DNA of 7,150 nt, from assembly GCA_937892835.1 (NCBI GenBank), contig CALBHM010000430.1, forward strand, positions 1-7,150, given 5' to 3'. Both the position numbers and the translations under genes were made by a program. Below, piece after piece: positions 1-6,238 of this stretch (position 1 is the first letter of the stretch; every line of letters begins with the position of its first letter). This stretch comes from an uncultured Ruminococcus sp. (GTDB taxonomy: Bacteria; Bacillota; Clostridia; Oscillospirales; Acutalibacteraceae). The notes beneath the pieces were generated by a model. That model was not told the origin of the DNA. It was given only the letters and a program-made list of their open reading frames with translations, and ran no database searches.

Positions 1-1246
1 CGCGCTGCTGCTCGCCGCCGCTGAGATCGAACGGATGAGAGTCGAGAAGATTTTCAATCTGTGTTAAAATTGCAACCTTTTCAATTTTTTCATTGTCTTG
101 TGACATCTCGCAAAGCTCTTCTCTGACTGTCCTTGAAGCGAAAAGGGTTTGAACCTCCTGCGGCATGGCTGCAACAGTGCCGTTGATTTTAATTTTACCG
201 CTGTACGGCTTTTCAATTCCGACAATTACTTTAAAAAGAGTTGATTTACCTGCACCGTTTCCGCCGAGCAATGCAAACACAGAGCCTTGCGGAATTTTTA
301 AGCTTAAAGAGTTTAAAATATCGTCGGAATCTTTTTCATATTTGAACGAAATATTTTTTAATTCTATTGCATTTTTTTCGCTGAAAATTTTATTTTTTCT
401 TTCAACTTTTTTGCAAATTATTTTTTGATTCCTGATCCACTTTCTTCCGTCACGGACACAGACAGGTGCTTCGTCTTTTCCGTTTGCCGCTGCAAAAATT
501 TTCATCGCTGTTGGTAAACTTAATCTAACAAGCTCGGGTAATTCGTTTGCAATTTCACCGACTCTTTTCGGTTCATTGTCTGCGATAATTTTTCCGCTAT
601 CCATAACAACGATTCTGTCGGCAAAGGAGAAAATGTCCTCCAGTCTGTGCTCGGTTATGATTACTGTGACACCGAGATCCTTGTTGATTTTGTTAACAGT
701 TTCAAGGAAACGTTCTGCGGCAATCGGATCAAGACGTGATGTCGGTTCGTCAAGAATCAGAATGTCCGGGTGCATTGCCATGACGGCGGCAAGATTAAGA
801 ATTTGCTTCTGACCGCCGGAAAGTTCGGCCGTTTTTTTATCAAACCAATCGTTGATACCGAAGTAAGAGGCCATCTCGGCAACCCTGAGACGGATTTCCG
901 CAGTTTTCATTCCAAGATTTTCGAGTCCGAACGCCAACTCATGCCACACCTTGTCCGTGACAATTTGGCTCTCGGGATTCTGCATAACGAATCCGATTCT
1001 TTCGGACTGTGTTCTTAGGTCTGTTTTATCAAGCTCTGTACCGTTAAAATATATTTTGCCATCCCGTTCACCCTTAGGAGCAATCGCAGGTTTGAGCTGA
1101 CGGAGTAGGGTCGTTTTTCCACAGCCGCTTTTACCGCAGAGAACCACAAATTCGCCCTCGTTGATTTTCATGTTGATTTTTTCAAGGCAATTTCTATTAC
1201 CGAGAGAATATCTGAAGCTTAAATTTTCGATTGTAATCTGTGCCAT
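1..1246 (-). CDS. ECF transporter ATPase with two fused ABC domains (EcfA1-EcfA2 / YkoD type), 3' part missing at window edge
   Basis: The frame is open from ATG 1246 to the left edge (415 full codons, no stop). ABC domain 1 has Walker A GKSGCGKTT (residues 38-46), a Q-loop QNP (89-91), signature LSGGQ (142-146), Walker B/D-loop LILDEPTSRLDP (about 163-174) and the switch histidine TEH (198-200). A linker of about 75 residues follows. ABC domain 2 begins near residue 293 and has Walker A GGNGAGKST (328-336) and signature LSGGEQQR (408-415); its Walker B lies outside the window. Fused double ATPases of this kind power ECF (energy-coupling factor) vitamin and metal importers on the cytoplasmic side, working with an EcfT protein and a membrane S protein. 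The start overlaps the end of the EcfT gene by 28 bp. A strong AAGGAGGA ribosome binding site (1253-1260) sits 6 nt upstream, inside that gene, which fixes the start. Both Walker A sites look intact, so both sites probably bind ATP. The family call is firm. The substrate cannot be read from the ATPase and is inferred from the operon. Confidence 0.93.
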   Translation of the reverse strand, partial: MAQITIENLSFRYSLGNRNCLEKINMKINEGEFVVLCGKSGCGKTTLLRQLKPAIAPKGERDGKIYFNGTELDKTDLRTQSERIGFVMQNPESQIVTDKVWHELAFGLENLGMKTAEIRLRVAEMASYFGINDWFDKKTAELSGGQKQILNLAAVMAMHPDILILDEPTSRLDPIAAERFLETVNKINKDLGVTVIITEHRLEDIFSFADRIVVMDSGKIIADNEPKRVGEIANELPELVRLSLPTAMKIFAAANGKDEAPVCVRDGRKWIRNQKIICKKVERKNKIFSEKNAIELKNISFKYEKDSDDILNSLSLKIPQGSVFALLGGNGAGKSTLFKVIVGIEKPYSGKIKINGTVAAMPQEVQTLFASRTVREELCEMSQDNEKIEKVAILTQIENLLDSHPFDLSGGEQQR

Positions 1247-2163
1247 TTGATATCCTCCTTTAAGTCAATTATGAGCGGTAAAAAACAAAGCAAAGTGAAA
1301 GCGACGAGTGAAATTATTGAAAGCATAGTGAATGGATTTATTGTTAAATTCAGTTCATTAATAATGTAGGTCGTGCCGCCTTCGGACGGCGGATTTATTA
1401 TCACATATGGATTGTAAATGCAGTAAGCCGAATTGCGAACGAGACCGGATATAATTAAGGCATCAAACAACGTGAGCGGAATAATCGCAAGCGTGTCGCC
1501 CGTATGCCATTGAAATCTTGAGTAATAGGTTCTGCCTTTGAGACCGTAGCCTCTCGCTTTCATGGAGTCGGCAGTTTCGATTGCATTCTCGAAGCTCCAT
1601 GAAACAAGTATTCCGATATTTTTAAAAGTGTTTTTCATCTTGATGATGAAGTTATTTGATTCGTTTTGTCCCATATATTTTCTTGCCTGTGAAATTTCTT
1701 TATAACGTCGGCGGTAGAGCGGAACAAATCGGAGTATCATTGAAACAACAAGCGCACCTTTTGGCAAAATTTTGCCGAAAATGTGCATAAATTTATCCTC
1801 TGTCACAACCTCGTTGTAGCAGAAAAACCATTGAATTACCGAAACGACGGTGATTCCCGAAACAAAGCCCATGACAAGAGCTTCAAATGTAAAATTATTG
1901 CCCGAGGGCAAGACAAAAAGAGTTGTAACGCCGTAATGATTGAAAAAAGAATTGATTATAACAACAAAAAGAAGCATAGGGAGAAGAAAACGAAAGACGG
2001 TTTTTCTTCCGTTCTTCCCCGAAAGCTTCAAATAGTATGCCATTGAGGAAATAAAGGATATAACAAGATAAACGGGATGCCTGAGAAGCATGCCGAACGC
2101 AATAACGCTTATGAAAAATAGCACATTAACGAGGGGGTGATACCCTTTAAATCCTGAGTTCAT
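1219..2163 (-). CDS. ECF transporter transmembrane component T (EcfT/CbiQ family)
   Basis: This 314-aa, very hydrophobic protein has membrane segments at about residues 11-40, 54-72, 92-112, 137-152, 222-242 and 277-300. The N-terminal YHPLVNVLFF pattern is typical of EcfT proteins. The two Ala-Arg coupling motifs of the family are present: QARK (159-162), after the basic stretch YRRRYKEI, and MKARGYG (201-207). In known ECF transporters these motifs lie on coupling helices that dock into the two ATPase subunits, so this protein would connect the fused ATPase to an S component in the membrane. At 314 residues it is somewhat longer than a common EcfT (about 260). The extra length is a periplasm-side-like loop around 243-275 before the last helix. 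It starts 3 nt after the beta-propeller stop codon, with no clear Shine-Dalgarno, so it probably depends on coupled translation. It overlaps the ATPase gene by 28 bp. No cbiM or cbiN is present, which argues against a classical cobalt transporter. Confidence 0.92.
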   Translation of the reverse strand: MNSGFKGYHPLVNVLFFISVIAFGMLLRHPVYLVISFISSMAYYLKLSGKNGRKTVFRFLLPMLLFVVIINSFFNHYGVTTLFVLPSGNNFTFEALVMGFVSGITVVSVIQWFFCYNEVVTEDKFMHIFGKILPKGALVVSMILRFVPLYRRRYKEISQARKYMGQNESNNFIIKMKNTFKNIGILVSWSFENAIETADSMKARGYGLKGRTYYSRFQWHTGDTLAIIPLTLFDALIISGLVRNSAYCIYNPYVIINPPSEGGTTYIINELNLTINPFTMLSIISLVAFTLLCFLPLIIDLKEDIKWHRLQSKI

Positions 2164-2166
2164 AAT

Positions 2167-3504
2167 TTAACCAAACAGCTTTTTAAAAAAGCTTGCAATA
2201 GCATTGAATATTTTTTTGAAAAGCGAAACCTTTTCTGCTTTGTTGCGAAGGGCAAAAATATAACCCGAATCGTTCTTGTAGAAAATCGTTCCGTTTTCGT
2301 CTGCGACAATGGAGCTGATACAATAGTTACTCTTATCGCCCGAGGGAGTGTAGAGCTCCTGCATATCAGCTTTAGTCTGACCCGCCGAGTCCTTAAACAT
2401 TGTCACTCCGCCGGGTGCACAGTTGTAAGTAATATAAATATTGACCTTGCCTGTGTCCTTAAGATAGGCATTGCTTAAAAGAAATTTTCCCTGCGGATAG
2501 CCCTTTGTCTGCGCCGAATAAATAACAGTCAGCTTGTTAGCGTCAATTACCTTAAAATATCCCGCTCCGAAGCCTTTGCCTTGAACACCGAGATAAAGTC
2601 GGCCGTTATAGATGAGCGGCGTCGATGTCGAAGCTCCGCCGAGCGAAAGTCGTTTAACGGAGGAATCATTGAATGTTCCGTTGGCATTGAGCTTTACGCT
2701 GTAAAGATAGCCGGCTTTGGTCGTGAAATAAAGAGTTCCGTTCTGATATGTCATTGTTGAACGCTGATCGCCGACTATTGAAAGAGTATCGACAAGCTTT
2801 CCGGCCTTTTTATTGAGTGAAACAGCTTTTGAATTTTTGTTGGCGTAAATCGTTCCGTCATCACAGCCAAAAATAACATTGTCGCCAACAGCGGCGCAGC
2901 CTGCCCAATAGAATCCTCCGAGACTTGTATAAGTCCACGTTGCCTTTTTGACCTCATGCGTTTCCTTCTTGTTCTCATCGGTGACGTTTATGCAAACATA
3001 GTTTGCTTTTCTGTCCTCATCATTCCAGAAGCCTGTATAAATACAACCGTCGCTGTAGGTTATCGGAGTCAGTGACTGACCGCCGAGTGGATCGGTGTAG
3101 ACCCACATAGACTTCATAGTTTTATAGTTAAATGCCTGAACCTTTGCATTGTCGAGTGGACAATAGATAACACCGTCAACGTAAATAGGCGGCGTATAGC
3201 TGTAGCTCGGCATATCAACCATATCGGTTGATATGATAGTCTTGCCGTTCTTGGCATTGAGCTTCAGAAGCTTTTTGTTGCTCATGACTATAAGCGTATC
3301 GCCGACAACAACCTGAGTGCTCGGTGCGTCTTTATATGACGAGCCGAGCTTGACAGACCATGCAAGCTCCGTGTCCGCAAGGGACACGGGAGTTTTGCAT
3401 GAAACTATCTGCGAATCGGAAACATATGTTGCCGCAAATACCTGAACGGGAGAAATGAGAAGCAGCACACAAAGAACGGTGCAAAGAATTTTTTTAAGCT
3501 TCAT
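2167..3504 (-). CDS. Secreted PQQ-type beta-propeller repeat protein, possible corrinoid-binding surface factor
   Basis: The protein has 445 aa. A Sec signal peptide is clear: KLKK, a hydrophobic core at residues 6-18, and likely cleavage after VFA (22-24). The mature part consists of about seven repeats of the PQQ-like/BamB propeller pattern. Typical pieces are TPPIYVDGVIYCP (around 104-116), TPITYSDGCIYTG (146-158), VGDNVIFGCDDGTIYA (206-221), YQNGTLYFTT (253-262), STPLIYNGRLYLG (294-306) and DENGTIFYKNDSGYIFAL (402-419). Such propellers usually act as binding platforms; there is no sign of a PQQ enzyme. The C-terminal tail (425-445) is a lysine- and phenylalanine-rich amphipathic helix ending in KKLFG, similar to the tail of the upstream surface protein. 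The gene starts 3 nt after that protein's stop and ends 3 nt before EcfT. Its place in a B12-riboswitch operon suggests a role in capturing corrinoids or holding a surface complex together. That role is inference; the fold is well supported. Confidence 0.85.
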   Translation of the reverse strand: MKLKKILCTVLCVLLLISPVQVFAATYVSDSQIVSCKTPVSLADTELAWSVKLGSSYKDAPSTQVVVGDTLIVMSNKKLLKLNAKNGKTIISTDMVDMPSYSYTPPIYVDGVIYCPLDNAKVQAFNYKTMKSMWVYTDPLGGQSLTPITYSDGCIYTGFWNDEDRKANYVCINVTDENKKETHEVKKATWTYTSLGGFYWAGCAAVGDNVIFGCDDGTIYANKNSKAVSLNKKAGKLVDTLSIVGDQRSTMTYQNGTLYFTTKAGYLYSVKLNANGTFNDSSVKRLSLGGASTSTPLIYNGRLYLGVQGKGFGAGYFKVIDANKLTVIYSAQTKGYPQGKFLLSNAYLKDTGKVNIYITYNCAPGGVTMFKDSAGQTKADMQELYTPSGDKSNYCISSIVADENGTIFYKNDSGYIFALRNKAEKVSLFKKIFNAIASFFKKLFG

Positions 3505-3507
3505 TTA

Positions 3508-5715
3508 TCAGCACATCCCATCAAAAATTTTATTTATAATTTCTGCAAAGAAATTGTAGACGGTTTTGAACATACGAACGATGAAACTATCTTTTTTCAC
3601 TGTTACTGTTACCTTTGAGTAAGCAACAACTGTCGGAGATTCTTCACTGTCGGAACTTCTGACAGCAACGAGAGTGTATTCGCCCTCTTCGGTGAACTTG
3701 ATTTTTGCGTTTCCCTTCTTGTTGGTTGTTGCAAGCTTTTTAAGCTCGCCGTCCTCGTAGAGATAGATGTCAACATCTTTAAGGTTGGTCATGTAGTTGG
3801 CTCTGATTGTGTCAATGTCGCTGAGGCCATGCTCCATGAGCGAGTAGCCTTTGATGTTTACCTTGAGCTTGCTTCCTGCCGCTACAGTGTAGCTGTCAGA
3901 ATTGAACTCGGCATACATATCGCTGTAGTATCTTGTATCCTGATAGAAATAATATGAAATGTTGTCGCCGTCAACGATTGTTGCCGTGTCGCAGGCATAG
4001 CCCGTCGGCGTGCCGTAAGAGGGGTTGACGATACCGTCGTTAGGCATTGCACCGTTAACGAGGAAGCCGCATACAGATGTGCTTCTGCCGAATGATTTCA
4101 TGATAAAGCTGCTGTTCATAACGAGATAGTTTTCAGCGGTGCTTCTTGTGAATTTGTCGCCGTAAAATGCTTTATGGGCGGCTACTATTGCGTCCATAAC
4201 CGTTGCACCCTCAACCTTGTTGCCGTTGTGGTCAACAGATGCAACCTGATAGCCGTAAGCCTTTGCAATGCCTGCCTCAACCTCAAGCACTTCAGGTGCA
4301 ATAATGATTGTGCCGTCGGAAACGCTGAACGTTACGTTGACTGTTTCTGTGTTTTCCTTAGGAAGAACCGTCACGACACATTCTGCTGTCTGACCCTTAG
4401 GGGAGGTTGCTGTAATCGTTGCAGTTCCATCGTTGATTGTATAAATCTTGCCGTTCTTGTCAACATATACAACATTCTCATTTGAGGAGGTCCATGTTAT
4501 GTCCTTGAGGTTAGCTTTAAGCTGAGCCGACTCATATTTCTGAATTTCAAGCGAACTTTCTGAGAGCTTAAGCTCGCTTTCGGGGAGAGCGGAGCTGACA
4601 TCGAGCATAAATATCTGAGCTTCGCCGTCACCTGTCTGAACCAATACACGAACAAGCCCCTTTGCCGGAGCTTCGGCAAATAATTTTGTGTCTGTTCTCT
4701 CGTTGTTGATGTAAACATTTGAATTTTTCGCATTTACCTTAATTTCAACGCCTTTACCGAGGTTGTCAAGCTTTGCAAAATTGTTGGAATCAAATACAGC
4801 CTTTTCACCGTTTACAGTGATTTCAACGTCGGTCTTGTCATTTGTAAAATCTTCGTCGGAAGCAAGGTTGACACCGTTGATTTCCGTTGATTTCTCGCCG
4901 AAAATGCCGCCGTCAATGAAGGTTGCGGTCTGTACCTTAACGTATTTGATCCAATCAAGATGAACAGGCATACCGTCCGCATCAACTGCCCATGAGATAT
5001 CAAACTGACCGTCCTTGGCATTCTGCTGCGGATTTTCAACATAAGGATTGACCGGGAGGTCGCTCATCTTCCAGCTCAATGCGTCAACATAGCCGAACGA
5101 AGTTGAAATACCGTTTTTAGTTGACGGGGTGAGATTCTTCCTGAGAAGAACACCCGAAAGTGTAAGGCTATTCTCATCAAAATCAACCGTCGGATAGTTT
5201 GCCTTGAGTGGATAAGGCGATCTTGAGCAAACATTGCCGCTTTCGCCGAGACTGTCAACATAGGTTGAGGTGTTTGTCTCTGTTTTCTGATATGTAACGC
5301 TGTAGCTCCAGTTTGTCTCGTCCTCAAAGTGCTCACTTCCTGCGAGCGCATACCATGTTTCGCCGTCCTGAGAAACCCAGACCTGACCCGGCTCCTGAGT
5401 TGTGGCTGCGGCATTGAATGCGTTGCCGGAAATCATGAAGTCGATACCGTAGCGGTGCTTGTCGCTGTTTTCTATTTTGTTGTTGAACTCATAGATAACA
5501 TAGCCGCCGAAGTTACCGAGTGAGGCTGTGTAGGCTTTACCTGAAAGCGTATTTTCAATATTTGCGCCGTAGTATGGATTGTTAGTGTACTGGCTGGGCG
5601 CAACAAGGTATTCCTTTACCTTTGCGTCAACCGCACCTTCGGCAAATGCGGTGGCCGAAACGCATGAAAGCACCATGATAATTGCAATTAAAATTGAAAT
5701 TGTCTTTTTAAGCAT
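3508..5715 (-). CDS. Secreted surface protein with Ig-like (Big_2) and DUF4430/transcobalamin-like domains
   Basis: The start is ATG 5715: an AAGGAG site lies 9 nt upstream and a signal peptide follows at once (MLKK, hydrophobic core 5-17, cleavage likely after AFA at residue 25). A longer frame to 5817 has no ribosome site and would bury the signal peptide. The mature protein has four parts. Residues about 26-375 form an extracellular region with motifs such as GGYVIYEFNN and EPGQVWVSQDGETWYAL, seen in bacterial cell-surface proteins. Residues 379-452 are a Big_2 Ig-like domain (ITWTSSNENVVYVDKNGKI). Residues about 459-594 look like DUF4430 (VMDAIVAAHKAFYG, then CGFLVNGAMPNDGI), a family related to the C-terminal domain of transcobalamin and intrinsic factor. 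Residues 600-705 form a beta-rich module (EGEYTLVAV). The tail 707-735 is an amphipathic helix ending in Cys. There is no sortase motif or good lipobox. The likely job is extracellular capture of a corrinoid for the ECF importer encoded downstream; the ligand is inferred from the domain and riboswitch, not shown. Confidence 0.85.
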   Translation of the reverse strand: MLKKTISILIAIIMVLSCVSATAFAEGAVDAKVKEYLVAPSQYTNNPYYGANIENTLSGKAYTASLGNFGGYVIYEFNNKIENSDKHRYGIDFMISGNAFNAAATTQEPGQVWVSQDGETWYALAGSEHFEDETNWSYSVTYQKTETNTSTYVDSLGESGNVCSRSPYPLKANYPTVDFDENSLTLSGVLLRKNLTPSTKNGISTSFGYVDALSWKMSDLPVNPYVENPQQNAKDGQFDISWAVDADGMPVHLDWIKYVKVQTATFIDGGIFGEKSTEINGVNLASDEDFTNDKTDVEITVNGEKAVFDSNNFAKLDNLGKGVEIKVNAKNSNVYINNERTDTKLFAEAPAKGLVRVLVQTGDGEAQIFMLDVSSALPESELKLSESSLEIQKYESAQLKANLKDITWTSSNENVVYVDKNGKIYTINDGTATITATSPKGQTAECVVTVLPKENTETVNVTFSVSDGTIIIAPEVLEVEAGIAKAYGYQVASVDHNGNKVEGATVMDAIVAAHKAFYGDKFTRSTAENYLVMNSSFIMKSFGRSTSVCGFLVNGAMPNDGIVNPSYGTPTGYACDTATIVDGDNISYYFYQDTRYYSDMYAEFNSDSYTVAAGSKLKVNIKGYSLMEHGLSDIDTIRANYMTNLKDVDIYLYEDGELKKLATTNKKGNAKIKFTEEGEYTLVAVRSSDSEESPTVVAYSKVTVTVKKDSFIVRMFKTVYNFFAEIINKIFDGMC

Positions 5716-5959
5716 TGTTTGATTCTCCTTTTCTGCGTGCTTTTGAACGCTGTCTTTTTTCGTAGTTACGCTGCTTACGCTCCTCCTGCTTTGATTCTTT
5801 AAGCCCTGCGGCCTCAAGTGCCCACGGCCAAGGACCGAAAAAACCTTTGATTCGGTTCACGTCGTCCTCGGAGAAATCACTCTTTTTCGGGAAGCGTTTT
5901 TCCTTGCTCGCAACAGCTCTGAGTAAATCAAGATACTCTTCCTTCGTCTTTTCAGACAT
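5708..5959 (-). CDS. Small protein with one HNH-associated (homing-endonuclease-associated) repeat and a basic tail
   Basis: The protein has 83 aa. Residues about 8-53 match the short helical repeat often found beside HNH/homing endonucleases in phage and Bacillota proteins: a YLDLLRAVASKEKRFPKKSDF start, then IKGFFGPWPWALEAAGL, where the family has FGSWNKALEAAGL. This unit is thought to bind DNA. No HNH or other nuclease motif is present. Residues 54-80 are a highly charged, mostly basic stretch (ERKQRNYEKRQRSKARRK) with no predicted membrane or export signal, so the protein should be cytoplasmic and may bind nucleic acid. It is the first gene after the B12 riboswitch and overlaps the surface-protein gene by 8 bp (ATGCTTAA), so translation is probably coupled. 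The nearest ribosome site (GGAAAGGA) is about 14 nt from the ATG and lies inside the terminator-like hairpin, so start efficiency is uncertain. It could instead act mainly as a leader cistron. Function unknown. Confidence 0.75.
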   Translation of the reverse strand: MSEKTKEEYLDLLRAVASKEKRFPKKSDFSEDDVNRIKGFFGPWPWALEAAGLKESKQEERKQRNYEKRQRSKARRKGESNNA

Positions 5960-5963
5960 AAAT

Positions 5964-5987
5964 AAAAAAACCGTCCTTTCCGGGCGG
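5964..5987 (-). terminator. Riboswitch intrinsic terminator / possible ribosome-site sequestering hairpin
   Basis: On the minus strand CCGCCC (5987-5982) can pair with GGACGG (5976-5971) around a five-base loop, followed by seven T (5970-5964). One central C-A pair is mismatched, so the stem is modest. The 3' arm and loop contain the only plausible ribosome site (GGAAAGGA) for the 83-aa gene, so folding could block translation as well as transcription. The upstream segment 6055-6045 (GGGCA then AAAG) can pair with 5994-5986 (CTTT, TGCCC), which shares two bases with the terminator arm and could act as an antiterminator. Confidence 0.6.
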
Positions 5988-6160
5988 GCAAAAGCATATA
6001 GACCGTATTCGCTCTCTTTTTAAAACGAATACAGTTTGACGTTACTTTCCTGCCCAAAGATTTTATTAAAGCGCACCGGGTATTCCGACTTATGAATTGC
6101 TTCAATCACGGTAATGGCTGTTGCGACGGATTTTCACCGAACTTCCCTCCGATATGCTGT
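5964..6160 (-). ncRNA. Cobalamin (B12) riboswitch with expression platform
   Basis: Read on the minus strand, positions 6147-6128 give the conserved cobalamin riboswitch core GGGAAGTTCGGTGAAAATCC (consensus GGGAA-N-GGTG-N-AA-N-TCC). It is followed by GCAACAGCC, a short stem with a GCAA tetraloop (TGAA-GCAA-TTCA), and AAGTCGGAATACCCGGTG (6091-6074), which matches the B12 box (AGYCAGGAGACCTGCC-like). Downstream is a 10-bp hairpin with arms at 6026-6035 and 6002-6011. A terminator-like hairpin ending in seven U follows directly before the first start codon. Such RNAs bind adenosyl- or methylcobalamin and switch off downstream B12 synthesis or uptake genes. The core is short and the B12 box departs from the commonest form, so the subclass is uncertain. 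The 5' and 3' borders are approximate. Confidence 0.88.
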
Positions 6161-6167
6161 TTTACTT

Positions 6168-6196
6168 ATGATAACATCATTTTAATCAAGTGTCAA
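6168..6196 (-). promoter_or_regulatory. Sigma-A-type promoter of the riboswitch operon
   Basis: TTGACA (6196-6191) and TATCAT (6173-6168) are separated by exactly 17 bp on the minus strand. The predicted start site, near 6161, lies just ahead of the cobalamin aptamer. The promoter lies between the ogt stop codon and the riboswitch, so the operon has its own start, although read-through from ogt is also possible because no terminator is seen between them. Confidence 0.75.
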
Positions 6197-6200
6197 TTAA

Positions 6201-6238
6201 TTTAACGTGGCAATGTAAATTTAACGTGGCAATGTAAA
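6201..6238. repeat. Exact tandem duplication of 19 bp at the 3' end of ogt
   Basis: TTTAACGTGGCAATGTAAA occurs at 6201-6219 and again, without a gap, at 6220-6238. The right-hand copy contains the last codons (FTLPR) and stop of the alkyltransferase gene. The other copy lies just past the stop, 4 bp upstream of the -35 box of the riboswitch operon. It looks like a recent slippage or recombination event. Confidence 0.9.

Noticed and set aside
165..1018. Plus-strand open frames across the ATPase, propeller and surface-protein regions
   Set aside because: They lie opposite or out of frame with well-supported genes, have no domain resemblance and no ribosome sites; they are shadows.
1..2163. Cobalt transporter of the CbiMNQO type
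   Set aside because: A B12 riboswitch also fits cobalt import, but no CbiM or CbiN is present, the ATPase is a fused double domain unlike CbiO, and secreted Ig/DUF4430 and propeller partners fit a large ligand better. It is not fully excluded until the S component is seen.
5662..5668. Lipobox at the surface protein signal peptide (VLSC, residues 15-18)
   Set aside because: The -2 Leu and -3 Val are a poor fit, and a good signal peptidase I site (AFA) follows at residue 25.
5716..5817. Longer, 769-aa version of the surface protein starting at 5817
   Set aside because: No ribosome site precedes 5817, the added 34 residues are the out-of-frame shadow of the 83-aa gene, and they would bury a clear signal peptide. 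ATG 5715 has AAGGAG at good spacing.
6201..6238. CRISPR or phage attachment site at the tandem 19-mer
   Set aside because: There are only two copies with no spacer, no cas genes, no integrase and no tRNA nearby; a simple duplication explains it.
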